A stretch of 64,000 bases of DNA from Chitinophagales bacterium. GTDB lineage: Bacteria; Bacteroidota; Bacteroidia; Chitinophagales; UBA10324. Of this stretch, positions 41,484 to 51,413 are shown piece by piece. The stretch covers positions 124,001 to 188,000 of the forward strand of contig JAIBAY010000004.1 of NCBI GenBank assembly GCA_019694975.1, given 5' to 3'. Under the pieces are notes generated by a model. That model saw only the letters and a list, made by a program, of their open reading frames with translations, was not told where the DNA came from and made no database searches. Position numbers and translations under genes: made by a program. Within the stretch, counting starts at the first letter, position 1. The number at the start of each line of letters is the position of its first letter.

Positions 41484-42641
41484 ATGCCGGATTATCCTGC
41501 TCATATAAAGTCGAAGCTGCCTAAAACGGGCACCACCATTTTTACGATCATGTCAGCACTCGCGCATGAACATGGCGCCATCAACCTCTCGCAGGGATTT
41601 CCTGATTTCCTGTGCGACGAACAGCTGATTGCGCTCGTGGAGCAATTCATGCGCAAAGGATTGAATCAGTATGCGCCGATGCCCGGCATACTACCGCTTC
41701 GCGAAGCCATTGCCGCAAAAGCGGAAAATTTATATGCCGCAAAATATCATCCTGAAACGGAGATTACTGTGACGGCAGGCGGAACAGAGGCGATCTATGC
41801 AGCCATTACTGCCGTGGTGGAGGATGGAGATGAAGTGATCATTTTTGAACCTGCCTATGACTGCTATGCGCCTTCTGTAGAACTTAACGGCGGCGTTCCC
41901 ATCTACGTTGAACTGGAGGCGCCCGACTATGCAATCGACTGGAATGCCGTAAAGAAGCTGATACATCAGCGCACGAAGATGATCATCATCAATACGCCGC
42001 ACAACCCGAGCGGCATGGTGATGACGGCGCAGGATATGAAACAACTGCAGAAGCTCACACAAAATACCGACATCATTATCCTCAGTGATGAAGTATATGA
42101 ACATATCATCTTCGACGGAGGTGAACACCAGAGTGTGATGCGCTATCCGAAGCTTGCGGAGAGAAGTTTCGTGGTTTTTTCATTTGGCAAAACGTATCAC
42201 AATACCGGCTGGAAAATGGGTTACTGCCTCGCCCCTGCAGAACTGATGCGCGAATTCCGGAAAGCACACCAGTTCATCGTTTTTTCCGCCAACACGCCGA
42301 TTCAATATGCTTTCGCCGAAATGATGAAAGATCCGTCGCATTACCTGGGCCTTCGTGCCTTCTATGAAGAGAAGCGTAACTATTTTCTGAAACTCACAGA
42401 AGGCTCGCGGTTCAGAGCGAAGCCCGCAGCAGGCAGTTATTTTCAAATGCTGAGTTATAAAGGCATCAGCAACGAGAAGGATACCGATTTTGCCGTGCGC
42501 CTTACAAAGGAAAAGGGAGTAGCTGCTATCCCTACTTCCGTCTTTTATCATCATGGTGTTGACAGGCATATGCTCCGGTTTTGTTTCGCCAAAGAGAAGG
42601 AGACGCTGGAAAGAGCAGCCGAACGACTGCAGAAGGTGTAA
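41484..42641 (+). CDS. Fold-type I aminotransferase (methionine/kynurenine aminotransferase-like)
   Basis: The start at 41484 (MPDYPAHIKSKLPKTGTTIF...) is chosen because an upstream in-frame ATG at 41367 adds unrelated sequence. The 385-residue enzyme has INLSQGFPDF, the PLP-contacting NTPHNPSG and SDEVYEHI, and the Schiff-base lysine K236 in SFGKTYHNTGWKMGY. This is the YbdL/methionine aminotransferase branch, which includes kynurenine aminotransferases. It moves the amino group of methionine or aromatic amino acids to a keto acid. It does not neighbour the kyn genes (32 kb away). It is divergent from the arsenosugar cluster. Confidence 0.9.
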   Translation: MPDYPAHIKSKLPKTGTTIFTIMSALAHEHGAINLSQGFPDFLCDEQLIALVEQFMRKGLNQYAPMPGILPLREAIAAKAENLYAAKYHPETEITVTAGGTEAIYAAITAVVEDGDEVIIFEPAYDCYAPSVELNGGVPIYVELEAPDYAIDWNAVKKLIHQRTKMIIINTPHNPSGMVMTAQDMKQLQKLTQNTDIIILSDEVYEHIIFDGGEHQSVMRYPKLAERSFVVFSFGKTYHNTGWKMGYCLAPAELMREFRKAHQFIVFSANTPIQYAFAEMMKDPSHYLGLRAFYEEKRNYFLKLTEGSRFRAKPAAGSYFQMLSYKGISNEKDTDFAVRLTKEKGVAAIPTSVFYHHGVDRHMLRFCFAKEKETLERAAERLQKV

Positions 42642-42690
42642 CGTGTTTTTTCATCCCGCTTAAGAATGCGTTTGTTAATTTTATTACCAG

Positions 42691-44121
42691 ATGTTCAGGG
42701 GTGAAGGCATAAAGGTTTTTTATTTTCAGGATATAATCCTGCTGCCGGTCTATTTGATTGCGATCCTGCTGATAGCGTATCTCTACCGGAATTTCCGGTA
42801 TGAAAACTCACCGCTAAAAAAATATTTCATTCCCGGCCTGGCAATAAGAATTGTCGGTGCGCTCTCACTCGGTATTATCTACCTCTTCTATTACAATGGC
42901 GGCGGCGATACTTTTTACTATTACAAAGATGCGAATGCTTTTAATCTCGCCTTGCAGCGGTCATACAGCGCATTCTTTGATTTATTGTTCCTGCGTTCGA
43001 ATGAGATAACGATGAACACCTATGAGTATACGCGGGGCGTCACCTATTTTCACGATCCTTCCGGCTGGATGTCGGATAAGATTTATGGCCTGCTGAGTGT
43101 GCTGACCTTTCATTCCTATCCTGCCATGTCAGTTTTGATTGCTGCATTATCATTTACGGGGGCATGGGTGTTGCTGAAGACTTTTGTATCCATGTATCCG
43201 CAACTCACCACGCCGCTGGCCTGGGCTGTCTTGTTCGTGCCTTCTGTTTTTTTCTGGGGATCAGGCATACTGAAAGATTCTATCACGTTCGGCTGCCTCG
43301 GATGGGTGACCTATTCTTCCCACCAGATCTTTTTCAAGCGCAGGAATATTATCAGCAACAGCCTCATATTGCTGGTAACCGGTTACATAGCACTGGAAGT
43401 AAAGGCATACATCATCATCAGCTTCATACCTGCATTGCTGCTCTGGATATTTTTGACCTACCGGAAAAGAATCAGTAACCAGTTCCTGCGGGTGATGGCC
43501 GGCCCTTCGGTACTGGCAATAGCCATCGGCTTTGGCTTCCTGATGGTTAACCGGCTGGGTGCCGAGTTTGAACAATTCTCGCTCCAAAATGTGATCAGCA
43601 CCTCCGAGCGTTTTCAGCAGTGGCATGGCTATCTTGCCGAGAATGCCAATGCTTCCGGTTACAGCCTGGGCCATATAGATGGAAGCTGGACGAGCATCAT
43701 CAGTAAAATTCCGGTGGCGGTGAATGTGACACTCTTCCGGCCATATTTATGGGAAGCCAATAACTCCGTCATGCTGATAGCGGCGCTGGAGAGTATCTTT
43801 ATTATGGGCTTCACCCTGTATATTCTTTACAAGAACGGGATTGGAAGAATTGTCGTGTCCATCTTTTCGAATCCTGACCTCTTTTTCTGTTTCTTCTTCG
43901 CCATTGTCTTTTCTTTTGCTGTCGGCTTCACCTCGTATAACTTTGGCGCACTTGTGCGGTATAAGATTCCCTGTATTCCTTTTTTCCTTGTTGGATTAAT
44001 TGTACTCAATCACCTCACCAAGGTTGAGCGGCAACGGAAGCAGAAGGAGAAAATGCACCTGCGAAAGCGGCAGCCATTTATCCGTACGGCGAAGGATGCG
44101 CCATTAGCAACAGTTGAATAA
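42691..44121 (+). CDS. Polytopic membrane protein, Wzy/EpsG-like
   Basis: A 476-residue protein with about 11-12 hydrophobic helices (for example ILLPVYLIAILLIAYLY, IIISFIPALLLWIFL, FFAIVFSFAVGFTSY) and a basic C-terminal tail. Short periplasmic loops hold YYNGGGDTFYYYKDANAF, which recalls the loops of GT-C or polymerase-type glycan enzymes. I cannot assign it to a named family with certainty. It marks the left end of the surface-glycan locus, where a Wzy polymerase, O-antigen ligase or GT-C transferase would be expected. It lies 49 nt after the aminotransferase and is convergent with a glycosyltransferase gene. Confidence 0.65.
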   Translation: MFRGEGIKVFYFQDIILLPVYLIAILLIAYLYRNFRYENSPLKKYFIPGLAIRIVGALSLGIIYLFYYNGGGDTFYYYKDANAFNLALQRSYSAFFDLLFLRSNEITMNTYEYTRGVTYFHDPSGWMSDKIYGLLSVLTFHSYPAMSVLIAALSFTGAWVLLKTFVSMYPQLTTPLAWAVLFVPSVFFWGSGILKDSITFGCLGWVTYSSHQIFFKRRNIISNSLILLVTGYIALEVKAYIIISFIPALLLWIFLTYRKRISNQFLRVMAGPSVLAIAIGFGFLMVNRLGAEFEQFSLQNVISTSERFQQWHGYLAENANASGYSLGHIDGSWTSIISKIPVAVNVTLFRPYLWEANNSVMLIAALESIFIMGFTLYILYKNGIGRIVVSIFSNPDLFFCFFFAIVFSFAVGFTSYNFGALVRYKIPCIPFFLVGLIVLNHLTKVERQRKQKEKMHLRKRQPFIRTAKDAPLATVE

Positions 44122-44148
44122 ACGCTTGCGGAAGTAGGGTTGCTGCAG

Positions 44149-45255
44149 TTACTTGCCGGCCAGGGTATGGAAGAGTGCCGTCAAGACCGGGAGCTGTGAC
44201 TGAACGGAGTATTGTACCTCAACAGTTTTCCTGGCAGCAAGTCCGATGTTCTCCCGTGTGCCCTGGTCTTCGATCAGCATTGACAGGTACTGTCCCCATT
44301 CCTCCGCGCTGGTGGCAATAAATCCATTGCGGCCATGTGTAATAATGGACGTATTTACTCCAACGGCGGAAACCACAGCCGGCATTTTCATCGCCATATA
44401 CTGAATGGCTTTGAAGCCGCATTTTCCTTTCGACCATTCATCATCCGGCAGTGGCATCACACCGATATCGAAAGAACGGAGCAGTTCCACTTCGCGTTCG
44501 CTGCTCCATGGTTCCAGTACAATCCATGGCGCTGCTGCCGTGCTGCTCTTGTCGGCCACCACTTTAATGATGATTCGTTCGTTGTATTTTTCTTTCAGCT
44601 TTTCCAGCACCGGCAGCAACAACCGGAAATGCTTCATGGTAGAGCTGCTGCCCAGCCAGCCGATCACCACCGGTTTCCCGGCCTTGCCTGGAGTGTCGCT
44701 GGCAGTATAACGCAATGTGTCCACTACTGTTGGAACCGTGGTGACATGACGATTATATTGTTCTGCATAATGTGCGAGGTAGCTGTTGCCGGCAATAACA
44801 TGATTGGCCATGGCAATGATTTCCGCTGTTTTTGCCGGGCGCTTCAGCCATTTAAATCTTTGGTTGGCTTCACTGGTGTCTTCCAGCCAGATGGCATCAT
44901 CAAAATCAAAAATCATTTTTGCGCCTGAGCGTGCAAACATTTTTTCAAACCATACTGCGCCTGTCATGAATGCTTCCCGCTGTATGAAAACTATATCATA
45001 GCGGCCGGCCCGCAGTACATCGCGCGTACGGATGGCTATTGCTTTCCATAGCACCAACCCTTTTTGCAGCACGTTTCCGCGACGGTAAAATATGCGGTCG
45101 TCTCTTTCATTCAGAAACCAGGAGTAATCACATCTGCATCCTGCTTTTTCAAGATATGGAAAGAACTGTTCCATTCTGAACCGCTGACTGCCGTTCCTGT
45201 CGGGACGATGAGGGCCGATGAATAATATGTTGACCGTAGCGCAATCCATCTTCAC
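44149..45255 (-). CDS. Glycosyltransferase, GT4/GT1-like
   Basis: A 368-residue GT-B enzyme. The N-terminal half has VNILFIGPHRPDRNGSQRFR and the IIFQREAF-like DIVFIQREAF segment; the C-terminal half has VVIGWLGSSSTMKHF and the donor-site region EPWSSEREVELLRSFDIGVM, with KAIQYMAMKMPAVVSAVGVN. It transfers a sugar from a nucleotide donor, probably on the cytoplasmic face, to a growing lipid-linked glycan. It abuts the next gene (45256) with no gap, the two being the last of a four-gene minus-strand operon headed by asnB. Sugar specificity cannot be read. Confidence 0.85.
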   Translation of the reverse strand: MKMDCATVNILFIGPHRPDRNGSQRFRMEQFFPYLEKAGCRCDYSWFLNERDDRIFYRRGNVLQKGLVLWKAIAIRTRDVLRAGRYDIVFIQREAFMTGAVWFEKMFARSGAKMIFDFDDAIWLEDTSEANQRFKWLKRPAKTAEIIAMANHVIAGNSYLAHYAEQYNRHVTTVPTVVDTLRYTASDTPGKAGKPVVIGWLGSSSTMKHFRLLLPVLEKLKEKYNERIIIKVVADKSSTAAAPWIVLEPWSSEREVELLRSFDIGVMPLPDDEWSKGKCGFKAIQYMAMKMPAVVSAVGVNTSIITHGRNGFIATSAEEWGQYLSMLIEDQGTRENIGLAARKTVEVQYSVQSQLPVLTALFHTLAGK

Positions 45256-46473
45256 TCAGGAGGAAGTATAAATCTGGTGATAGCGCTGAATACCATTTTT
45301 AAGCGAATAAAACTGTGCAGCATCCACTATGGCCTGCCTCGGAAAAGTAGATTGCAGCAATCGCCCTGCTGCCTCCCTCATCAATTTATCATTTAGCGCC
45401 GGCAACACTATACCGGAATTGGCCGACTGCATGATGGCATCAACATCGCCGATGCCGGCATTGCAAACAATCGGAATGCCCATGCCCATATATTCACCCA
45501 TCTTGGTGGGTGAAGAAGCTTTTTTTGAAAATGAATTTTTTATGAAGAAGATCGCTGCATTCGCAATGCTTAGATACTTGGGCATGAGTCGTCGTTCCGA
45601 CTGCCTTATAATAATGGTGTTGGCCTGAATTTGCATCGCATCGGCCTGCTTCATGATAAGTTTGGGATCATCCAGGGTAAGGATGAGAAACTTCGCATCA
45701 GCTGTCAATGATGACAGGAGTTTGAAAAACTGCAGCATCTCCTTCAGCAGGTACCAGCTGCCAACAGAACCTGCATAGCAGAGTACGAATGCTTGTGGGT
45801 TGATGCCGATTTCTTTGCGCACATTCACCGGGTTTTTAGCGCCATTCGCCGGCGAAAAAAAGTCGAGGTCGGCACAGCACGGTATCACGGTAATTTTTTC
45901 CGCCGTGAGCGAGGGCAGGTTGCGCTGCAGCAAATCAATGCGTGCACGCTCGGTAAGACTGATGATGGCATCACTCTCTGCCAGGAACTCCAGCTCTTTG
46001 CGTTTGAAAAAACTATACGCTTTCCTGTATAACAGATATTTCAGATTCCATATTCCTCCCTCTACACGCTCTTCCACCCAGAAGCCGCGCATATCGAAGA
46101 TGAATTTAACGCCAGACTGCCTTTTAAAATCCAGCCCGATCAGCGCCGGAATATAGCTTCGGCAATGCACCACTTCGGCGTGGCATTTAATCAGCTGCTG
46201 CACCGACTCATTGCGCAGCCGCCTGTAAGTGAGATAGGCGGATATGCCGGGATACTTGTTGGAATAGAAAACCGGATGCCAATGCAGCTTCATCTCTTTC
46301 ATCTTTTTCCGAAATGGTCGGCCCGCAGCTTGATAGCGGTCTTTTTTTTCTGCGCTTACCACGTGAATGGTGTGGCCCATTTGCTCAAGCCCGACGAGGT
46401 AGGGAATCACCTGCGACTGCCCGAGCGGATCGGTCATGCCGTCATAAGAAATGTATAGAATTATTTTCCCCAT
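45256..46473 (-). CDS. Glycosyltransferase, GT4
   Basis: A 405-residue GT-B glycosyltransferase with the N-terminal MTDPLGQSQVIPYLVGLEQM pattern seen in capsule and O-antigen loci, and a C-terminal Rossmann domain (AFVLCYAGSVGSWYLLKEML, KYLSIANAAIFFI, SPTKMGEYMGMGIPIVCN). The acidic residue expected in the GT4 EX7E motif falls in KMGEYMGMG. It overlaps the upstream methyltransferase gene by one base and abuts the next glycosyltransferase, so all are co-translated. Likely adds one sugar of the repeating unit. Confidence 0.88.
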   Translation of the reverse strand: MGKIILYISYDGMTDPLGQSQVIPYLVGLEQMGHTIHVVSAEKKDRYQAAGRPFRKKMKEMKLHWHPVFYSNKYPGISAYLTYRRLRNESVQQLIKCHAEVVHCRSYIPALIGLDFKRQSGVKFIFDMRGFWVEERVEGGIWNLKYLLYRKAYSFFKRKELEFLAESDAIISLTERARIDLLQRNLPSLTAEKITVIPCCADLDFFSPANGAKNPVNVRKEIGINPQAFVLCYAGSVGSWYLLKEMLQFFKLLSSLTADAKFLILTLDDPKLIMKQADAMQIQANTIIIRQSERRLMPKYLSIANAAIFFIKNSFSKKASSPTKMGEYMGMGIPIVCNAGIGDVDAIMQSANSGIVLPALNDKLMREAAGRLLQSTFPRQAIVDAAQFYSLKNGIQRYHQIYTSS

Positions 46474-47351
46474 CAGTTTTTTATAAAGGTTGCTTTGATG
46501 GAATCGCCGATACCAAACAATGACAATAATCGATTGACAAATGATTTAAGCATCTTCAGCATCCGGCTGGATTCCAGCGTTTCCCTGAGTTTTTCATCAT
46601 CGGAAGTGGCCGAAACAAATGATTGCTGCGACAGCCGGAGGCTTGTCTTTACCCGTGTAATGCTGAATCCGGTAGTATGCATTTTCAATAAAGAAAAGCC
46701 TGCTTCCGTGAATAGTTTTTTTAATGTCGTTTTTGTGTAATACGACAAATGTTCAGGGTAAGCGATTACATTCCATTTATCGCGCAGCAAGTACCTGGAC
46801 AATGCATTGAAATTTGGTGTGGTAACATATACGATGCCTCCCTTCCGCAGCAATGCATGAAACTTTTGCGCTTCTTCACGCGGATTATTGATGTGTTCCA
46901 TCACCTCAAATGATGTGATCACATCAAAGGAAACGGACTCATAATTTTCAACCTGCAGCATTCCCTGCTGCACCGATAATCCTTTCTCACGGCAGATACG
47001 TATGGCATCATCCGTAAATTCCGTGCCTTGTACTTGCCAGTTCTTTGCTTTCGCTACCTCAAGGAAGAAACCGATGCCGCAACCCACGTCGAGCAACCGG
47101 TTGCTTTGCCTGAACTTTTCAAAAGACAGGAGCAATTCTTCATACCGAAGCACGGTGATGGGTGACAAATAGTTTTTCCTTCCGTAACCTTCATAATGCC
47201 GGAGCAGGGTGCCCGCATCCGGTATGCGGGCGGCGAAAACAAAACCGCAGTGATTGCAACAGACGAGGTGGTGTGCCGCGTAACGCTTCATTACCCGGAG
47301 ATCTGAATGATGGCAAAGCAGGCAGCGCACATGTGTTGACTCGCTCTTCAT
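46473..47351 (-). CDS. Zinc-ribbon SAM-dependent methyltransferase
   Basis: A 292-residue protein with an N-terminal zinc ribbon (C10, C13, C32, C35: CLLCHH and CCNHCGFVF) and a class I SAM domain (RLLDVGCGIGFFLEVAKA, VQGTEFTDDAI, VITSFEVMEHINNP, LRKGGIVYVTTPNF). Such methyltransferases are frequent in glycan gene clusters, where they methylate sugar C or O positions. It overlaps asnB by 4 nt and the following glycosyltransferase by 1 nt, so it belongs to that operon. Substrate not known. Confidence 0.88.
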   Translation of the reverse strand: MKSESTHVRCLLCHHSDLRVMKRYAAHHLVCCNHCGFVFAARIPDAGTLLRHYEGYGRKNYLSPITVLRYEELLLSFEKFRQSNRLLDVGCGIGFFLEVAKAKNWQVQGTEFTDDAIRICREKGLSVQQGMLQVENYESVSFDVITSFEVMEHINNPREEAQKFHALLRKGGIVYVTTPNFNALSRYLLRDKWNVIAYPEHLSYYTKTTLKKLFTEAGFSLLKMHTTGFSITRVKTSLRLSQQSFVSATSDDEKLRETLESSRMLKMLKSFVNRLLSLFGIGDSIKATFIKN

Positions 47352-49195
47352 TTACTGATGTGTTGTTCAAACCATCGGTGAAGAACCACGAGATTCCACA
47401 GCCGGTTATAAAGATAATGTTCGCCGTCAAGAAATTTTTTCTTCAGTGAACTGACCATGGCATATTTCACGATGCCGTGCCGGAGAATAACTTCTTCTGA
47501 CAGATAATCATCCAGCAGGTGATGCCATTCATGCTGTAACCAATGCAGCAAAGGAATGGAGAAGCCACGCTTGGGGCGTTCATAAAGTTCAGGCGGAAGT
47601 AAATCTTTCAGTAGTAATGAGGGAAGGATTTTCAATCCCGACCGGTTCATCTTCAAACTTGGTGAAAGATTCAATGCAAATTCCACGACCCGGTAATCAA
47701 GAAACGGAGTCCGGCATTCGAGGCCATATTTCATGCTGGCGCGGTCTACTTTCACCAGCAAATCATCTTTGAGGTAATATTCAATGTCGAAAAAAGATTG
47801 TTCTTCCGCCGGTGTCATTCGCCTGCCGGCCGAAGTGGCAAAAACAGGCAGTACAGGCAGGCTGCGTGGTTGTATCAATAAATTTTCAATTTCTCCGTCC
47901 GTAAAAAAGTAAGGAGCCTGGGAGAAGATATGTTGTTTCAGGTGCTTGCCGCTTTCATACCTGAACAGCCAGGCAAGGCGGGCATACCTGCCGCCCACCG
48001 CATGCAATGTTGTGGCGATGGGCCTTCTTCCCATGCGCACCAAAGGGTTTTGCAGCAGTTGTGGCCACCGGTACATGCCGTAACCCATAAACAGCTCATC
48101 ACCACCGTCGCCTGTCAGCACCATCTTCACCTGCCGGCCTGCCCACTGCGAAATGATTAAGGTGGGAATGCCTGATGAATCTGCAAACGGTTCATCATAC
48201 GTATCAATATACGTTTGCCAGAGTTGCATAGCCTCCTCCTGTGTAACCATCAGTTCATGGTGATCGGTGTGCAGGTGCGCGGCGATCTTTTTTGCATGAG
48301 CAGCCTCATTAAATTGTTTCTCATAAAAGCCGATGGTGAACGTATTGATTTTTGAAGTACTGTTGCGCTGTGCGAGGGCCGTAACAAGCGATGAATCTAC
48401 TCCGCCGCTGAGGAAAGAACCGAATGGCACATCGCTGATCATGCGATAACTGACGGCGCTGTTCATGAGCTGCAGCAGCTGATCTTTCGCGTTTTTCTCA
48501 TCGCTTATAACAGACGGCTGAATGACTTGCTCCGGTTTCCACCAGCGGGTGAGCTGCATATCATCCGCAGTTATTTTCATGTAGCAGCCGCTGGGAAATT
48601 TCTTCACCTGTTGCCAGATCGTGTAGGGTTGCGGAATATATCCGAGCTGCAGATAGAGCGCGATGGCATCCTGATCGGTTTGCAGCCGTTGTGCTATTTC
48701 ACGGATACAGGTGATGGCTTTCAGTTCGGAAGCAAAGAAGACATTGTTGTCAAATGCCGCATAGTACAATGGCTTTACACCGATGCGGTCGCGAAAGAGG
48801 TATAATGCATTTTCTTTTACATCATACAGTGCAATGGCAAACATGCCATTGAATTTTTTCACAGCCGAAGGTCCCAGGCTGGCAAATGCTTCGAGGATCA
48901 CTTCCGTATCGGAATGTGTGCGCAGCTGTACGGTGAGTTCCTTTGCAATTTCGCGGAAGTTGTACACTTCACCGTTGAATACCATCACCCATCTGCCGTC
49001 CTGCGATATCATCGGCTGATTGGCGGCTGCAGAAACATCAATGATGCTGAGGCGGTGATGGCCGAGGCCTGTCGTATGGTGCGAATAAAATCCTTCTGCA
49101 TCCGGCCCACGGTGGGCAATGCTGCGGACCATTTGCCTTAAAACCGCTTCGCCGGCCATTTGGGTTGGTGCAAAGTAGCCTGCAATGCCGCACAT
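47348..49195 (-). CDS. asnB: Glutamine-hydrolysing asparagine synthetase-like amidotransferase
   Basis: A 615-residue AsnB-type enzyme. The N-terminal class II glutaminase starts MCGIAGYF with nucleophile C2 and contains IAHRGPDAEG and HHRLSIIDV. The synthetase domain has the pyrophosphate loop SGGVDSSLV (around residue 265) and VLTGDGGDELFMGYGMYRW. It makes asparagine from aspartate with glutamine and ATP; within glycan loci homologues are thought to amidate uronic acids or other carboxylates. It heads a minus-strand operon with a methyltransferase and two glycosyltransferases, which supports the glycan role. Confidence 0.92.
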   Translation of the reverse strand: MCGIAGYFAPTQMAGEAVLRQMVRSIAHRGPDAEGFYSHHTTGLGHHRLSIIDVSAAANQPMISQDGRWVMVFNGEVYNFREIAKELTVQLRTHSDTEVILEAFASLGPSAVKKFNGMFAIALYDVKENALYLFRDRIGVKPLYYAAFDNNVFFASELKAITCIREIAQRLQTDQDAIALYLQLGYIPQPYTIWQQVKKFPSGCYMKITADDMQLTRWWKPEQVIQPSVISDEKNAKDQLLQLMNSAVSYRMISDVPFGSFLSGGVDSSLVTALAQRNSTSKINTFTIGFYEKQFNEAAHAKKIAAHLHTDHHELMVTQEEAMQLWQTYIDTYDEPFADSSGIPTLIISQWAGRQVKMVLTGDGGDELFMGYGMYRWPQLLQNPLVRMGRRPIATTLHAVGGRYARLAWLFRYESGKHLKQHIFSQAPYFFTDGEIENLLIQPRSLPVLPVFATSAGRRMTPAEEQSFFDIEYYLKDDLLVKVDRASMKYGLECRTPFLDYRVVEFALNLSPSLKMNRSGLKILPSLLLKDLLPPELYERPKRGFSIPLLHWLQHEWHHLLDDYLSEEVILRHGIVKYAMVSSLKKKFLDGEHYLYNRLWNLVVLHRWFEQHISK

Positions 49196-49300
49196 GATAT
49201 GTTTACAAGGTGAGCAACGAATGTACTACTATTCACAGGTTTCTGACTACATTAAGGTTTTAAAACAAGGCATTGCTTTAATCAGCACGTTGTTTACTGC

Positions 49301-50191
49301 ATGGAACATATTGACCTCATGATTGCCGGTGCACAAAAGGCAGGCACCACTTCATTGAAAAATTACCTTGGCAAACATCCGTCGCTGGTTACCCATGCGA
49401 TGACGGAATTTGCATTTTTTGTAAATGAGGAAGAATACCGTGAAGGGTTTCCGCAAGCCATGAGGAAATATTTTCCAGATACGGCAACCATCGAAGGAAA
49501 GAAACTGATTGCGAAGAATGCAGGACTCTATATTGACGAAACAGCGTTGCAGCGGCTCTATGACCATAACCCTGATTGCATCGTGGTTTTTATCATCCGG
49601 CATCCTGTTGAACGCGCATACTCTTCGTATAACATGGAACGTGAAAGCGGATGGTTCAGGCATCCATGGGCCGGCATTTCCGCCTCACTCACCAAATTTA
49701 AAAATGGCGAGAAGGATCAGATGTTCCGGCTTTTTATTGAGTTGGGACTCTATGCAGAACACCTGAAAAAAATACGCCGCATCTTCCCGCTCCATCAATG
49801 CGAGGTGGTATTATTTGAAGATTTAAAATCAGATCCTGCGGCAATCTGTGCGCGGCTGTTCCGGCTGCTTGCAGTGGATGCATCCGTAACCGTAGATACA
49901 TCATCCATCCATAACCCGACCAAAAAAGTGCGGTCGAAAAGCATGGGCAGGTTTTTGATCTGGCTGATGGCAAATGATAACCCAATAAAAATTTTTGCGA
50001 AGAAGCTGCTGCCCGCAACGACTTTTGTTAAGATCCGGAATTGGTTGTTCCGCATGAATACCTCAGCCACCCTGGCCGCACCGGTTGCCATGCCGCCGGA
50101 GCTGCGGGAGCAGCTGATTGCATTCTTCAAACCCTATAACGATGAACTTGCCTTGATGACGGGGCTGAATCTCGATCATTGGAACAAATGA
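49301..50191 (+). CDS. PAPS-dependent sulfotransferase
   Basis: A 296-residue sulfotransferase with the 5'-phosphosulfate loop AGAQKAGTTSLKNYL (residues 9-23) and the 3'-phosphate site VFIIRHPVERAYSSYNME (about 96-113). It moves sulfate from PAPS to a hydroxyl, here most likely on the glycan made by the surrounding genes. It is oriented opposite to asnB with a 105-nt divergent gap. Enzymes for PAPS supply are not in the window. Family certain; acceptor inferred from context. Confidence 0.9.
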   Translation: MEHIDLMIAGAQKAGTTSLKNYLGKHPSLVTHAMTEFAFFVNEEEYREGFPQAMRKYFPDTATIEGKKLIAKNAGLYIDETALQRLYDHNPDCIVVFIIRHPVERAYSSYNMERESGWFRHPWAGISASLTKFKNGEKDQMFRLFIELGLYAEHLKKIRRIFPLHQCEVVLFEDLKSDPAAICARLFRLLAVDASVTVDTSSIHNPTKKVRSKSMGRFLIWLMANDNPIKIFAKKLLPATTFVKIRNWLFRMNTSATLAAPVAMPPELREQLIAFFKPYNDELALMTGLNLDHWNK

Positions 50192-50224
50192 CAGTGATGG
50201 TCAAACCTATCAGACGCAGTAACC

Positions 50225-50800
50225 ATGGAAAATGTAGTACGACATTTTGATAAGTACATATCACTAAACGAGAAAGAAAGAGAGGCCTTGACTAGCCGTT
50301 TAACAGCGCGTAAAATAAAACGCAAACAATTCATTTTACAAGAAAGTGACACGTGTAAACATTTTACTTATGTTGTTGAAGGCTGCTTTAAAATGTATGG
50401 CATGGACAAATCAGGCAAAGAACACAATTTATTGTTCGCCGCCGAGGACGATTGGATTGCAGACCTTGACAGCTTGCATAAAGAGAAACCTTCTAAACTG
50501 TTTATCGAAGCTATAGAACCATGCACAATTCTCCAGCTTTCAAAAGGCGACCTTTGGTATTTATACAACAACTACCCTAAGTTTGATAGAAATTTCCGTG
50601 TAATTATAGAAGACAAATACATTGAATTACAAAACCGTCTATTACAGACTTTCAGCTCGACAGCTTACGAACGCTACGAATTTTTTTTAGCGCAATATCC
50701 TAAACTTTCCTTGCGCCTGCCAAGTACACAAATCGCTTCATATCTTGGTGTAACACCTGAATTTCTTAGTAAAATCCGAAACGAAAGAGTTGTTAAATAA
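50225..50800 (+). CDS. Crp/Fnr-family transcription regulator
   Basis: A 191-residue regulator with an N-terminal cyclic-nucleotide-binding-like beta-barrel (FILQESDTCKHFTYVVEGCF, EPCTILQLSKGDLW) and a C-terminal helix-turn-helix (LPSTQIASYLGVTPEFLSKI). The residues that bind cAMP in E. coli Crp are not clearly kept, so the ligand is unknown. Base composition is visibly AT-richer than the flanking genes, and codons such as TTA, AAA and ACA dominate. With the next gene it forms an islet inside the glycan locus. It may regulate that neighbour. Confidence 0.88.
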   Translation: MENVVRHFDKYISLNEKEREALTSRLTARKIKRKQFILQESDTCKHFTYVVEGCFKMYGMDKSGKEHNLLFAAEDDWIADLDSLHKEKPSKLFIEAIEPCTILQLSKGDLWYLYNNYPKFDRNFRVIIEDKYIELQNRLLQTFSSTAYERYEFFLAQYPKLSLRLPSTQIASYLGVTPEFLSKIRNERVVK

Positions 50801-50927
50801 CACGTACCCTTAATCTACATTAAGACTATTTCTTAAAGTAGTTTGCAGGCTGTGGTCGGCTGTTCATGGCACCTTTGTATTGCCAACAATCAAATAACAT
50901 ATAATCAAAGCACGAAATAGCCATTTA

Positions 50928-51413
50928 ATGAGAACCGCACTATTCACCGTTTTGCTACTTTCAATGTTGGCAGCGTGCAATAATGAAGTAAATAATAATT
51001 CAGATATAATAAATAATAATACAATGAACAGTCAAACTGAAAAATCAAAAATCGAGGAATTACTTTTCTCTTACCGTGACGCATTAAATAGCTCAGCCGT
51101 AAGCAAAGTATTACCACTTTACACCAATGACGGAGTATTTATGCCATCCAACGCTCCGTCTGCAATAGGTCAAGAGCAAGTTAAGGTTTCATACGAGTTT
51201 GTTTTCAAATCCATTCAGTTGAATATTGAATTCTTTATTGATGAAATCGAAATCTCCGGCGATTTTGCCTTTGCAAGAACAATCTCAAAAGGAACTACTC
51301 TTATACATGCCAACGGACAGACAGTGCCGGAAGAAAACCGTGAGTTGTTTGTACTGCAAAAGGTAAATGGACAATGGAAAATTGCCCGTTACATGTTTAA
51401 TAAAATGAAGTAA
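50928..51413 (+). CDS. NTF2-like lipoprotein (SgcJ/EcaC-like)
   Basis: A 161-residue lipoprotein (LLLSMLAAC, lipid-bearing C17), with an Asn-rich linker (NNEVNNNSDIINNN) and an NTF2-like domain: KIEELLFSYRDALNSS, VLPLYTNDGVFMPSNAPSAI and VNGQWKIARYMF. Such domains bind small molecules or have isomerase-like activity, with no specific substrate known here. It follows the Crp/Fnr gene by 127 nt; a CACCTTTG sequence near 50871, one base off the -7 consensus, may be its promoter. Like its neighbour it is AT-rich, suggesting joint acquisition. Confidence 0.83.
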   Translation: MRTALFTVLLLSMLAACNNEVNNNSDIINNNTMNSQTEKSKIEELLFSYRDALNSSAVSKVLPLYTNDGVFMPSNAPSAIGQEQVKVSYEFVFKSIQLNIEFFIDEIEISGDFAFARTISKGTTLIHANGQTVPEENRELFVLQKVNGQWKIARYMFNKMK